A stretch of DNA of 64,000 bases from Opitutaceae bacterium (GTDB lineage: Bacteria > Verrucomicrobiota > Verrucomicrobiia > Opitutales > Opitutaceae). Of the stretch, positions 50,477 to 59,123 are shown piece after piece. The stretch's first letter is position 1; every line of letters starts with the position of its first letter. The stretch lies in the NCBI GenBank assembly GCA_024233285.1, contig JACKPU010000001.1:760737-824736 (forward strand), read 5' to 3'. The position numbers were made by a program, and so were the translations under genes. A model generated the notes under the pieces. That model was given only the letters and a program-made list of their open reading frames with translations, ran no database searches and had not been told where the DNA came from.

Positions 50477-50804
50477 GAGAAAGGGATTGGGTGGAGCCGG
50501 ATTCGACGCGTTGGCAGACCGGCCGCGCCGGGGGCGGCACCGGATCAATGCCGCCCGGGTGCAACGGCGTGCAGCGCAGCAGGCGCCGCAGCGTCAGCCA
50601 GCCGCCGGACAGGGCGCCATGAGTGCGCAGGGAGTCGATCGCGTAGTGCGAGCAGGTCGGATAAAACCGGCACCCGTAGTTGGGGCCGAACACCGCCGGC
50701 AGAACGGGGGAAATCAGCTTTTGATAAACGCGCACCACGCCGATCAGCAATCGGGCGGGCAACCGGCGGAGCCGGCCAAAGGTGGTGGCGATGAATTCAA
50801 GCAT
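50469..50804 (-). CDS. yidD: Membrane protein insertion efficiency factor YidD
   Basis: 111 residues from the ATG at 50804. The conserved core is RVYQKLISPVLPAVFGPNYGCRFYPTCSHYAIDSL with three Cys residues, followed by the HPGGIDPVP end motif. YidD is a small, membrane-bound protein that improves YidC-dependent insertion. It overlaps rnpA by 8 bases and yidC by 8 bases, so all are translated together. A longer upstream frame in the same phase is the reverse side of rnpA and is not real. Confidence 0.93.
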   Translation of the reverse strand: MLEFIATTFGRLRRLPARLLIGVVRVYQKLISPVLPAVFGPNYGCRFYPTCSHYAIDSLRTHGALSGGWLTLRRLLRCTPLHPGGIDPVPPPARPVCQRVESGSTQSLSHG

Positions 50805-51156
50805 GGGACGGCGCGGGCAGTTGCCGGCAAATCGCGGTGAAACGTTCCTCCAAAACCGTGAAAGGCAAGCGATTGAGCGCGCGGCGGGCGACAATAACCA
50901 AATCGCCCCCGACCGGAAGCAGTTCCTGATGGCGGCGAAAGAGTTCCCGCAAACGGCGCTTGGCGCGGTTGCGCTGCACGGCGATGCCGACGGCCGCGGT
51001 CGAGGCAACGACTCCGACCCGGCGCAATACCGCCGCGGAATCCGGATTTTGCCACCACCAAAAGGTGAAGGCATCGCACTGATAACGCCGACCCTGCTCC
51101 CGGGCGCGGCGAAAATCACCCTGGCTGCGCAGGTGCTGCTCAGGGCGGAGACGCAT
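50797..51156 (-). CDS. rnpA: Ribonuclease P protein component
   Basis: 119 residues. It starts with the usual basic N-terminal segment (RSQGDFRRAREQGRRYQCDAF) and has the RNA-binding RNR motif in IAVQRNRAKRRLRELFRRH. It is the protein subunit of RNase P, which matures tRNA 5' ends with the RnpB RNA. It lies 29 bases after rpmH and overlaps yidD. The rnpB RNA was not seen in this window. Confidence 0.93.
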   Translation of the reverse strand: MRLRPEQHLRSQGDFRRAREQGRRYQCDAFTFWWWQNPDSAAVLRRVGVVASTAAVGIAVQRNRAKRRLRELFRRHQELLPVGGDLVIVARRALNRLPFTVLEERFTAICRQLPAPSHA

Positions 51157-51185
51157 GGCGCGGCCGGCGCTGGGACGGACAGACC

Positions 51186-51323
51186 TCAGACGACGGTCAG
51201 GCGCTTGCGGCCCTTGGCCCGGCGGGAAGCGAGGACCTTGCGGCCGCTCTTGGTGGCTTTGCGGGCGCGAAAACCGATCTGACGGGCGCGCTTCTTGCGA
51301 TGTGGACGAAAAGTGGGTTGCAT
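51186..51323 (-). CDS. rpmH: 50S ribosomal protein L34
   Basis: A 45-residue, very basic protein starting MQPTFRPHRKKRARQIGFRA and ending KGRKRLTVV. Both ends are the standard L34 sequence. It is first of the rpmH-rnpA-yidD-yidC cluster. A TTGACA lies at 51373-51378 on the minus strand, but no clear -10 box follows at the right distance. Confidence 0.96.
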   Translation of the reverse strand: MQPTFRPHRKKRARQIGFRARKATKSGRKVLASRRAKGRKRLTVV

Positions 51324-51409
51324 GACTATTGACTGGTTAAGAGTTGACTGGAGTGCCTGACGACCGCGCCGCTGTCAAGGGCGGCTTTAAGGGGGTAGTG
51401 GTGGGGGCC

Positions 51410-53128
51410 TCAATAGCCGGCGGCGTGGCCGTCTTTGCGCGATTCACTCGCGCCGATCCAGGTATTGTTGGCAAGGTCGCGGGCCACGGCTTGGTAGCCG
51501 CCGAAACCGCCGCGGCTCCGGCGGACGGTGTGGCCGAGCTTTTCGAGGGCCTCAACCGTGCTATCGGGCACCCCGCTCTCGACCTCGACCCTGCCGCCAT
51601 TGCGCATGGTGGCGGTGTGGTAGTCGGTGGATCCGAGGTGCTGCCAGCGCGCGGCGTCGCCCGCTTCCTGCAGGTTCATGCCGAAATCGATCAGGTTGAC
51701 GAGAATCTGCACGTGTCCCTGCGGTTGCATCGAGCCGCCCATCAGGCCGAAGGCGAGCCAAGGCCGGCCATCTTTCATGACGAAGGCGGGGATGATGGTG
51801 TGGAACGGCCGTTTGCCCGGGGCGTAGTCGTTGGCGTGGCCGTCCTGCAAAGTGAACATTTCGCCGCGGTCCTGGAGGGCGAAACCGGTGCCGGGCACGA
51901 CGATGCCGCTGCCCATGCCGCGATAGTTGCTCTGGATGAGCGAGACCATGTTGCCCGCGGCATCGGCGGTGCACAGGTAGATGGTGTCGCCGTCGTGCAA
52001 GGCGGGGTTGCCCGTATCGAACGAAGCGGCGGCCCGGTCTGCTTGAATGAGCGCCCGCCGCTCGGCCGCATAGGTTTTGGAAAGCAGGCCGCGCAGGGGG
52101 ATGTGGGAAAACTCCGGATCGGCGTAAAATTTCGCCCGGTCTTCGAATGCGAGTTTCTTGGCCTCGATCATCACGTGCAGGGCCGCGGGGGAATTGAAAC
52201 CCATGGCGGCGAGATCGTAACCCTCGAGGATGTTCAGCATCTGCAGCGCGGCGATGCCCTGGCCGTTGGGCGGCAGTTCGAACACGTCGTAACCGCGGTA
52301 ATTGACCGATACAGGGTCGACCCAGGTGGAAGCGTGCTTGGCCAGATCGATTTTGCGCAACCAGCCGCCGTGTTCACGCATGAACGCGTCGATCTTGTCG
52401 GCAATCGGTCCGTGATAAAAGGCGTCGCGACCCTGCGTGGCGAGCAGCTCGTAGGTGGCGGCCAGATCGGGATTGCGGAACCGTTCGCCTTTGCGTGGCG
52501 CGGAGCCGCCGGGGGCGAAGGTTTTGAGAAAATCGCCGGGCAATCCGTCGTCCTTGGCAGTGTTCACGCCATGCTCCCAGAGGTAGGCGATGTATTCGGT
52601 GACGGGAAAACCATCGCGGGCGTAGCGGATGGCCGGGGCGAGCACGTCGGCCATCGGCAACCGGCCGAACTTGCCGTGCAACGCGAACCAACCGTCCACC
52701 GCGCCGGGGACTGAAATGGGCAAAAGACCGCGCGGCGGAATCGTGGAGCGGCCGAGCTTGCGCACTTCGGTCATCAAGGTTGCCCGATCCAATCCGAGTG
52801 GTGAACGGCCCGAGGCGTTGAGTCCGTGGAGCGTTTGCGTTTTCGCATCCCAGACGATGGCGAACAGGTCGCCGCCAATGCCGCATCCGGTGGGTTCCAT
52901 CAGGCCGAGCGCGGCGTTGGCCGCAATCGCGGCATCCACGGCGGACCCGCCGGCCTTGAGGACATCAAGTGCGACCTGAGTGGCGAGCGGATGACTCGTG
53001 GCCGCCATGCCCTGCGGGGCCAGGACCTCGGAGCGGGTGGCGAAAGAATGACCGGTGACGCGATCCACTTGGGCCAGCGTGGACGTGATGACGCCCAAGG
53101 CGAGCGCGGACGTGATGACGAGGCGCAT
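51410..53128 (-). CDS. ggt: Gamma-glutamyltransferase
   Basis: 572 residues. A signal peptide covers about 1-19 (cleavage after TLA). The precursor is autocleaved before the catalytic Thr382 in HDGDTIYLCTADAAGNMVS, which makes a large and a small subunit; GLMGGSMQPQGHVQ and the oxyanion region follow. The enzyme transfers or hydrolyses gamma-glutamyl groups of glutathione in the periplasm. It is the second gene of a pair with the DUF3667 protein (6-base gap). The relation between the two is unclear. Confidence 0.94.
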   Translation of the reverse strand: MRLVITSALALGVITSTLAQVDRVTGHSFATRSEVLAPQGMAATSHPLATQVALDVLKAGGSAVDAAIAANAALGLMEPTGCGIGGDLFAIVWDAKTQTLHGLNASGRSPLGLDRATLMTEVRKLGRSTIPPRGLLPISVPGAVDGWFALHGKFGRLPMADVLAPAIRYARDGFPVTEYIAYLWEHGVNTAKDDGLPGDFLKTFAPGGSAPRKGERFRNPDLAATYELLATQGRDAFYHGPIADKIDAFMREHGGWLRKIDLAKHASTWVDPVSVNYRGYDVFELPPNGQGIAALQMLNILEGYDLAAMGFNSPAALHVMIEAKKLAFEDRAKFYADPEFSHIPLRGLLSKTYAAERRALIQADRAAASFDTGNPALHDGDTIYLCTADAAGNMVSLIQSNYRGMGSGIVVPGTGFALQDRGEMFTLQDGHANDYAPGKRPFHTIIPAFVMKDGRPWLAFGLMGGSMQPQGHVQILVNLIDFGMNLQEAGDAARWQHLGSTDYHTATMRNGGRVEVESGVPDSTVEALEKLGHTVRRSRGGFGGYQAVARDLANNTWIGASESRKDGHAAGY

Positions 53129-53134
53129 GATGGA

Positions 53135-54265
53135 TTAGAGCGTCAGGAGCACGATCATGGCCGTGATGATGAAGCCAATACCCAGGGTGATGTTGTAGGC
53201 GATCGCCAGCAGGAAGGTTTTGGGGAGCGTTTTCCACCACGGATTGGCGAATACGTAGTGCAGCATGAGCAGCGGGTAGAGAATCATCCAAATTTTGCCG
53301 GCGGAATCGATCCAACCGGCGGCGGTGGGCGAAACCAGGCCGAACAAGTGTTCCCAGCCTTTTTCGAACATCAACCAAAGGTAGATGAAGGTGTGGAAGT
53401 GCAGTGCCAGGACGAGATGCTGCAGATAGACCTGTTTGGTCTTGCGGAACAGGAACCGGGTATAAAGTGCGAACAGCGGCAGGCAGAGCAGGATCAGCTT
53501 GGGCAGCGCGATCACAAACCCATGCAACATCTCGGCCTGTCCCTCGGGGGTATCAAGCAGGCGACCCTTTTCGGCAAAAATTCGGCCCCAGCCATCGGTA
53601 TCTTCGGTCTTCGCCGGGGTGTGGGAATCGCGAAATGCGTCGGCGGCAGCCTTTAACTCATCCACGGCGCGCGGTTCGCCGGAAGGGGCGTCCTTATTTT
53701 CCTCGGCGAGCTTCTGCAGCTTTTCCTGCAGCGCGGGATCGTTGACCGAGCCTGCTTTGATGGCCTGCCAGGCTTCTTGGGCGGTGACGCCCTCGCCGTC
53801 GATGGTGATCGCGGCATTGGGTCCATCGGCAGTGGATGATCTGAATATCGGCGGCTTGCCCGAATTGCTGTCCATACTGGCGAAGATGAAGAAAAAAATA
53901 CTGACGAACACATAGAGCCGGAAAGGCGGCACCTGTGAGGCGCGCTTGCCGGCGTTAAACGCCGCCGTCAGCCGGCCGGGACAGAAGAGCAGCGTGAGGA
54001 GATTGCGAAACAGCTTGGTGTCGAAATGGAAGAAACTCTCCAAGGCTTCGAGAAACGTGTGGCGGAACGAACGGTTGACGTCGAAATCGTGCTGACCGCA
54101 GCGATGACAGAACGGCCCGCGCAGCGGCGTGCCGCAATTTTGGCAATGGCTGTTGCCGGCGCTGTGATGAGGCGAACCCTCGGTGGCGTGCGCCACGGTG
54201 GCGTCCGCGGCGACGGCTGAGGGGAGCAAGTCGGAAGAATCCGGCAGATCGGAGGGGCTGGACAC
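53135..54265 (-). CDS. DUF3667 membrane protein with N-terminal zinc ribbon
   Basis: 376 residues from a GTG at 54265. Two Cys pairs, CQNCG and CHRCG (about 41-57), form a zinc ribbon. The segment RSFRHTFLEALESFFHFDTKLFRNL and GRASQVPPFRLYVFVSIFFF mark DUF3667. About five membrane helices lie at 117-137 and in the C-terminal half; a charged, coiled region (about 165-225) separates them. The function is unknown. It precedes ggt by 6 bases. Confidence 0.85.
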   Translation of the reverse strand: MSSPSDLPDSSDLLPSAVAADATVAHATEGSPHHSAGNSHCQNCGTPLRGPFCHRCGQHDFDVNRSFRHTFLEALESFFHFDTKLFRNLLTLLFCPGRLTAAFNAGKRASQVPPFRLYVFVSIFFFIFASMDSNSGKPPIFRSSTADGPNAAITIDGEGVTAQEAWQAIKAGSVNDPALQEKLQKLAEENKDAPSGEPRAVDELKAAADAFRDSHTPAKTEDTDGWGRIFAEKGRLLDTPEGQAEMLHGFVIALPKLILLCLPLFALYTRFLFRKTKQVYLQHLVLALHFHTFIYLWLMFEKGWEHLFGLVSPTAAGWIDSAGKIWMILYPLLMLHYVFANPWWKTLPKTFLLAIAYNITLGIGFIITAMIVLLTL

Positions 54266-54315
54266 GCGGCGAGCAGAGCAGGAGGCGGACCATCGTGCAA
54301 CCCTGCGGCGGGCCG

Positions 54316-55641
54316 TTATTGCGGTTCATCCGGCGGGAAGTCGTCGTAGTCGGGCGGGGGTTCCGGCGCGGGCTTTGGCTGGGCCAGCCGCCGGCCGAGA
54401 CTGCGGTCGATTTCCTCAAGTTCGGGCTTGGGGATGCGGGTAAAGGCGATGCGCATCGGCGCGTAGCCGGTCGAGCCGTGGGCGCCGCCCAGATAAACGG
54501 CGTTCTTGCCCAGCGTCTTGTTCAACTGGTCGACCGCCGCGAACAGTTTGGTGCGCGAATGTTCCTGCGGGGCGGAAAACAGATCGGGGGTGTGATCACC
54601 GGCAGGCAGCAGATGATGCAACATGACGCCGATTTGCCGCGGGGCCAGCCGGCGGTGCCCGCGCGGCCGGCTCGCCCAGATCTGGTTGAGCGCGCGGGTA
54701 AGCTGGAGCGTGTCCTGCGTTTCATTGAAACGGCAATCGCCGGCCCAGTGCACGTCGTCGGGATAGCGCACGCTGACGTGCAACGCGCCGGCATAGAAGC
54801 CTTCGTCGCGCAGGCGCATGGCGGCTTTTTGCAGCAGCCGGTGCAGCACACCGAGGGCCGCCTCCGGGCTGCGCAGCTCGGGCGGTAGCACGTGGCCGTG
54901 ACCGATCGAACGCTGTTTCGCCGGCTCGCGGTCGAGTTGTTTGCCACGCAACAGATCGTAAAACCGCGCGCCTTCGACATTGCCCCAGACGCTGCGCAAG
55001 CGCGCGCTGCTCGCGGCATAGAGCTGCGCCACGGTGTTGATGCCAGCCGCGCGCAGGCGCTTTTCCATGTTCGGGCCGATGCCGGTGAAATTGCCGAGCT
55101 CAACGCCGCGCTCGATCAACGCGGCGGGCAGTTCGTCTGCGTCGAAAGTCACCAGCCCGTCGGGTTTCTGCAGGTCGGACGCGAGTTTGGCGATGAACCA
55201 GTTGGGGCCGATGCCGATGGAGCTGCGCACATGGGCCCCGACTTGGGCGGCGATGGCGGCCTTGATCTTGCGGGCCAGCGCCTCGGCATTTTTGCGTTCG
55301 CGCAGGCTGCCGCTCAGCTCGCACTCCAGTTCGTCGATCGACTGGACCTTCGCCACGGGCACGCAGGTTTCCACAATCTCCTTCAGCCGTCGGTGATAGT
55401 TGATGTAAACTTCCGGGCGCGATTCGACCACGATGAGTCCGGGAATTTGCCGGCGCGCCTCGCTGACGCGCACGTTGCGTTCGAGCCCGAGTTGCTTGGC
55501 CTCAAGACTGACGGCGATGGCACCGGTGGTCTCGGCCATGACCGGCACGACGATGACCGGTTTGCCACGCAGCTCCGGCCGGTCCTGCTGTTCGACCGAG
55601 GCGAAGTAGGAATTGAAATCGATGGCGAGCGCGCGGAGCAC
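54316..55641 (-). CDS. Y-family DNA polymerase (DinB/UmuC superfamily)
   Basis: 441 residues from a GTG at 55641, so the conserved palm strand LRALAIDFNSYFASVEQQ sits at the N-terminus (catalytic Asp8); a much longer upstream frame is the reverse side of the propeller gene. The second carboxylate pair is in VQSIDELE. The thumb helix-hairpin-helix (FTGIGPNMEKRLRAAGI) and a little-finger domain follow, and the end is Pro-rich. It copies past damaged DNA. No clamp-binding motif was confirmed. LexA or RecA genes are not nearby. Confidence 0.85.
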   Translation of the reverse strand: MLRALAIDFNSYFASVEQQDRPELRGKPVIVVPVMAETTGAIAVSLEAKQLGLERNVRVSEARRQIPGLIVVESRPEVYINYHRRLKEIVETCVPVAKVQSIDELECELSGSLRERKNAEALARKIKAAIAAQVGAHVRSSIGIGPNWFIAKLASDLQKPDGLVTFDADELPAALIERGVELGNFTGIGPNMEKRLRAAGINTVAQLYAASSARLRSVWGNVEGARFYDLLRGKQLDREPAKQRSIGHGHVLPPELRSPEAALGVLHRLLQKAAMRLRDEGFYAGALHVSVRYPDDVHWAGDCRFNETQDTLQLTRALNQIWASRPRGHRRLAPRQIGVMLHHLLPAGDHTPDLFSAPQEHSRTKLFAAVDQLNKTLGKNAVYLGGAHGSTGYAPMRIAFTRIPKPELEEIDRSLGRRLAQPKPAPEPPPDYDDFPPDEPQ

Positions 55642-55707
55642 AGCGGGATTTTTGCGCCGCCAAATTTCGCTGTCAAACCGCCGCCGGAAACAACAGTGTG
55701 CTTGGTG

Positions 55708-56784
55708 ATGTTGGCAGCATCGGCCGCTGGATTGGTTTACGCTGTGCGCACCTGGGACGGGGAGTATTTCTCCCGCGATGTGCCCGGTGGCGTGGTCGCG
55801 ACCCCGGCCCGCAGTCGGTTGTGGCGGGTGGCGCTCGATGGCGGTGATTGCACCGCTTTGACGGGGCCGGAGGAAAACGCGGAGCATCCGCAAGTCACGC
55901 GCGACGGACGGTGGGTGTATTTTCAAGCGCAAGTGCAGGGACTTTGGCGGGTGCGGCGCATGCGACCGGACGGCGTGGAGATGGCCTCTGTGGCGCCCGT
56001 TGATCCCACATGCAGTGCCTACGGTGCTGCTCTGTCCGCCGATGGTTCGCAGGTGGCGTGGACCCAGCACGACGGGCGCACCGGCGCGACCTTTCTGGCC
56101 CAGGCAGACGGCACGGGTGCCCGTCGGATCGCGCCGGAATTTGGTTATATCTACATGGCTGCGGTGGATGCATCGGCGCGTCGGGTGGTTTTTTCCGGAC
56201 CCGCGCGCGATTATCGCTTGGGTCTGGCGGAAGCGCCGGACTGGGAACCGCGCGTGCTGACGCCGGATTTGCCGGACGCTTTTGTGCCGCAATTCACTCC
56301 GGACGGCGGGGCCGTGGTGTTCATCGACCGGCGCGGCGGACTGTATGTGATGACGCTTGCCGGCGCGGAACGCCGACAGCTGGCGGATCGGGTGCAGGTG
56401 GAGTTTTTCCTGTCGCCGCAGGACGAACACGGCTCGACGGATGTGCCGTCGATCTCACCGGACGGGTGCAAAGTCGCTTTTGTGCAAACCGGTTGCAACT
56501 CTCCGCCGCAGATCGCCGTGGTAGAAATCGCGACCGGGCATGTGGAAGTGATGACCCGACTCCCGGGTGTGTGCGGTCGGGTGCGGTGGAGTCCGGACGG
56601 AAAGCATCTGGGTTTCGTTTCGTTTGTCGGTCCACGGCCGCAACTCTTCGTCATGGCTGCGGCGGGCGGCGCGCCGCGGCAGATCACTCAGGAAATCGGC
56701 GCGGTGTGCGCGTTTGACTGGATTCCGGTGCCGGCACCGGCTGATATGGGGCATGCGCATCGCGGTATTTTCAGACACGCATGA
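55708..56784 (+). CDS. PD40-type beta-propeller protein (TolB-like)
   Basis: 358 residues from the ATG at 55708; a GTG at 55696 is also possible. At least five blades carry the PD40 pattern: HPQVTRDGRWVYF, ALSADGSQVAW, PQFTPDGGAVVF, PSISPDGCKVAF, and VRWSPDGKHLGF. There is no clear signal peptide and no catalytic domain. Propellers like this bind proteins or sugars, but no ligand is suggested here. It overlaps the next gene (YfcE-like) by 32 bases and diverges from the polymerase. Confidence 0.78.
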   Translation: MLAASAAGLVYAVRTWDGEYFSRDVPGGVVATPARSRLWRVALDGGDCTALTGPEENAEHPQVTRDGRWVYFQAQVQGLWRVRRMRPDGVEMASVAPVDPTCSAYGAALSADGSQVAWTQHDGRTGATFLAQADGTGARRIAPEFGYIYMAAVDASARRVVFSGPARDYRLGLAEAPDWEPRVLTPDLPDAFVPQFTPDGGAVVFIDRRGGLYVMTLAGAERRQLADRVQVEFFLSPQDEHGSTDVPSISPDGCKVAFVQTGCNSPPQIAVVEIATGHVEVMTRLPGVCGRVRWSPDGKHLGFVSFVGPRPQLFVMAAAGGAPRQITQEIGAVCAFDWIPVPAPADMGHAHRGIFRHA

Positions 56785-57190
56785 TTTCTTCCCCAGTTTG
56801 CTCGCTGAGCGAATGGAAGCGGCGGACGAAATCTGGTGTTTGGGCGACGTGACCCAGCCTCATGGGTTGGTGGAATTCGAGGTGCTGGGTCCGCCGTTGC
56901 GCGTAGTGCGGGGGAATTGTGATGCGCATTGCGCGTGGCCGCAGGATCTGACTTTGGAGCGGGAGCGGATGGTTTTTCATCTGACTCATATTCCGCCGCG
57001 GCGGGCACCGCGCGGCGTGCAGGTGCTGTTGCACGGTCACACGCACGTGCCGCGGGACGAGATGATTGGCGGCGTGCGCTGGCTCAATCCCGGCAGCGCT
57101 TCGCAACCCCGCGGCGGCACGGCGGCGAGTTTTGCGTGGCTGGAAGTGAACGGTGGAAAATTGACGCGGTGGGAGGTTGTGCGTATCTGA
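56753..57190 (+). CDS. YfcE-type metallophosphoesterase
   Basis: 145 residues from the ATG at 56753. Metal-binding motifs are MRIAVFSDTHD (Asp8, His10), CLGDVTQ, RGNCDAH, and LLHGHTHVPRDE. This is the compact YfcE/MJ0936 type, with no extra domain. It hydrolyses phosphodiesters in the cytosol; the natural substrate is unknown. The first 32 bases lie inside the propeller gene, so the two are coupled. Confidence 0.88.
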   Translation: MRIAVFSDTHDFFPSLLAERMEAADEIWCLGDVTQPHGLVEFEVLGPPLRVVRGNCDAHCAWPQDLTLERERMVFHLTHIPPRRAPRGVQVLLHGHTHVPRDEMIGGVRWLNPGSASQPRGGTAASFAWLEVNGGKLTRWEVVRI

Positions 57191-57195
57191 GTCCC

Positions 57196-57783
57196 ATGTC
57201 CGAGCAGGCCAAATCCTCGCTGCCCAATCTGCTCAGCGCCGCCCGGCTGCTGTTGATGCCCGCGGCGTTGATGGTCGCTTTGGCGGGTTCGAAATCGTGG
57301 TTTGTGATCCTGCTGACCGTGGCGCTGATCACGGACGCGATTGACGGACCGATCGCCCGCTGGCTGCGCGCGGAGAGTGAATTCGGCCGCAAGCTCGACA
57401 GCGCGGCCGACTACGTGACGCTGCTGTCCGGCGTGGCTGGCATCGCGATTTTGTGGTCGGACATCATGCATCGCGAACTGCCTTGGGTGGCGTCGGGGCT
57501 GACCATGTTCTTCGCGGTGATCGTCTATGGTTTTGTGCGGCTGGGTCGCGCGCCGTGTTATCACACCTGGATGGCCAAACTTTCGGCGGTGGCGTGTGCA
57601 ATCTCGCTGGTGCCGCTGCTGGCGGAATGGACCGAGGTCCCGTTTCACTTTGCGGTGATTCTGCTCATGATCGGCGGCGTGGAGGAGCTCGTCATCATCA
57701 GCCTCGTGCCGTGGCACACGGGGCAGGTGCGCACGTTCTGGCATGCGCTGAAGCTGCGGCGTGAGCGGAAGGCCGGCGGATGA
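57196..57783 (+). CDS. CDP-alcohol phosphatidyltransferase family protein
   Basis: 195 residues with about six helices. The family motif DG-x2-AR-x8-G-x3-D-x3-D is perfect in DGPIARWLRAESEFGRKL followed by DSAAD. Such enzymes join CDP-diacylglycerol to an alcohol such as glycerol 3-phosphate, serine or inositol in the inner membrane; PgsA-type glycerophosphate transfer is the most likely, but the exact alcohol is not settled. It starts 5 bases after the YfcE-like gene and overlaps the next gene by ATGA. Confidence 0.87.
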   Translation: MSEQAKSSLPNLLSAARLLLMPAALMVALAGSKSWFVILLTVALITDAIDGPIARWLRAESEFGRKLDSAADYVTLLSGVAGIAILWSDIMHRELPWVASGLTMFFAVIVYGFVRLGRAPCYHTWMAKLSAVACAISLVPLLAEWTEVPFHFAVILLMIGGVEELVIISLVPWHTGQVRTFWHALKLRRERKAGG

Positions 57784-58505
57784 ATCCGGATGATCAGCAG
57801 GATTTGCTGGGGTTGATGGATGCCGCGCAAACGCCGGCCGGGGCGGACATCGTCTTTCAACGCAGCGCCAAGGCGCGGCACTATCGGTTGACGTTGCGGC
57901 GCGACGGCACGGCGGTGGCCACGATTCCGTTGCGCGGGTCGCAACGGGGGGCGGAGCAGTTCGTGGCGCAGCATGCGGAGTGGCTGGAGCGGGCGCGTTC
58001 GCGTCAAGCCGTGCGGCCGCGGGCCGCGGAGGTGTGGGTGCCCGGCACGCATGTGCTGTGGCGCGGCGAGATGTGCGAGATTCGCGTGGCTTCCGCGGGA
58101 GAGCGGCCGCAGGTCTGCCTCGCGGCGGATGTGTTTCGCGTGCCCGGTTTCGAAGGGGATTTGCGGCCGACGCTGGAGGCGCATTTTGCGCGCCGGGCGA
58201 AGATTGAACTGCCGGCGCGCACTTGGGAGCTGGCCGCGCTGACGGGCGTGGAGGTGAAACTCGTTGCGGTGCGCAACCAGCGCTCCCGGTGGGGATCGTG
58301 TTCCGCCAACGGCACGATTTCACTCAACTGGCGACTCGTGCAGACGCCCGATTTCGTGCGCGACTACATCATTTACCACGAGCTGATGCATCTGCGCGAA
58401 ATGAACCACTCGGAGCGTTTCTGGGCACGGGTGGAGGAGGTTTGCCCCGACTGGCGCAGCGCCGAGCGCTGGTTGAAACGCAATGGCAGCCTGCTCGGGC
58501 TGTGA
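57780..58505 (+). CDS. YgjP-like metallopeptidase (M48/DUF45)
   Basis: 241 residues. The zinc site is HELMHLREMNHSERFW, the HExxH plus downstream His arrangement of YgjP-type proteins. The SRWGSCSANGTISLNW block is the other family hallmark. No signal peptide or membrane segment is visible, so it acts in the cytosol. The biological substrate is unknown. The ATGA overlap with the phosphatidyltransferase makes it last of a four-gene run starting with the propeller. Confidence 0.88.
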   Translation: MNPDDQQDLLGLMDAAQTPAGADIVFQRSAKARHYRLTLRRDGTAVATIPLRGSQRGAEQFVAQHAEWLERARSRQAVRPRAAEVWVPGTHVLWRGEMCEIRVASAGERPQVCLAADVFRVPGFEGDLRPTLEAHFARRAKIELPARTWELAALTGVEVKLVAVRNQRSRWGSCSANGTISLNWRLVQTPDFVRDYIIYHELMHLREMNHSERFWARVEEVCPDWRSAERWLKRNGSLLGL

Positions 58506-58550
58506 GGGCGTTTTGATCCGGCGTCGCTTGAGATCACCGGGGCGGCCCGC

Positions 58551-59084
58551 TCAGCGGATATCGAGCAGCTCGACCTCGAACACGAGCGTGGCCCGGGGCG
58601 GGATGGTCGGCGGCCGGCCGTTCACACCGTAGGCCAGCCAATAGGGAATGATCAGGGTGCGCTTCTCGCCTTTGCGCATGTTGAGAAAGGATTCATCCCA
58701 GCCTTGAATGACCTGGCCCAAGCCGACGCGAAAGGTCAGCGGCACGCCTTTGTCGTAGGAGCTGTCAAAGACCGTGCCATCGAGCAGACGACCCTGGTAA
58801 TCCACCACGATTTCCTGACCGATCTTGGGAGTGGGGCCTTCACCGGCCCGGCGCGGCACATACATCAGGCCCGACGGCTGGCGGTGCTTGCTCGTGAATT
58901 GTTTTTCCACCAGCCAGGCGTCCTCGGTGCTGAGCTCGGCCCGGCCGCTGTTTTCCATGGCGAGACGCATCGTGCTGTTGATCGGCCGGCCGGGATCTTT
59001 GCGGGCGAAGATTCCCGAGCGCACCACCAGGGCGAGCGTGAGGAGGCCAAGTCCGACAAGGGCGATGATCAGAAAATTGCGCAT
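58551..59084 (-). CDS. FKBP-type peptidyl-prolyl isomerase, membrane-anchored
   Basis: 177 residues from the ATG at 59084 (a GTG four codons upstream is possible). One N-terminal helix (about 2-25) anchors it. The FKBP domain starts near 85 with IVVDYQGRLLDGTVFDSSYDKG and includes VIQGWDESFLNMRKGEKRTLIIP, YGVNGRPPTIPPRATLVFEVELL. It catalyses prolyl isomerisation in the periplasm. It follows the cyclophilin gene by 39 bases on the same strand. Confidence 0.92.
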   Translation of the reverse strand: MRNFLIIALVGLGLLTLALVVRSGIFARKDPGRPINSTMRLAMENSGRAELSTEDAWLVEKQFTSKHRQPSGLMYVPRRAGEGPTPKIGQEIVVDYQGRLLDGTVFDSSYDKGVPLTFRVGLGQVIQGWDESFLNMRKGEKRTLIIPYWLAYGVNGRPPTIPPRATLVFEVELLDIR

Positions 59085-59123
59085 GAGAAGGCCCACCGTA
59101 GCGGTGCCGTCGGCGGGCGCAAG

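Noticed and set aside
51373..51378. TTGACA box upstream of rpmH
   Set aside because: No -10 hexamer at 16-18 bases; a -35 match alone is not enough to annotate a promoter.
51324..51409. Possible replication origin beside rpmH
   Set aside because: The gap is only 86 bases, with no DnaA-box cluster and no dnaA gene; the rpmH cluster alone does not show an origin.
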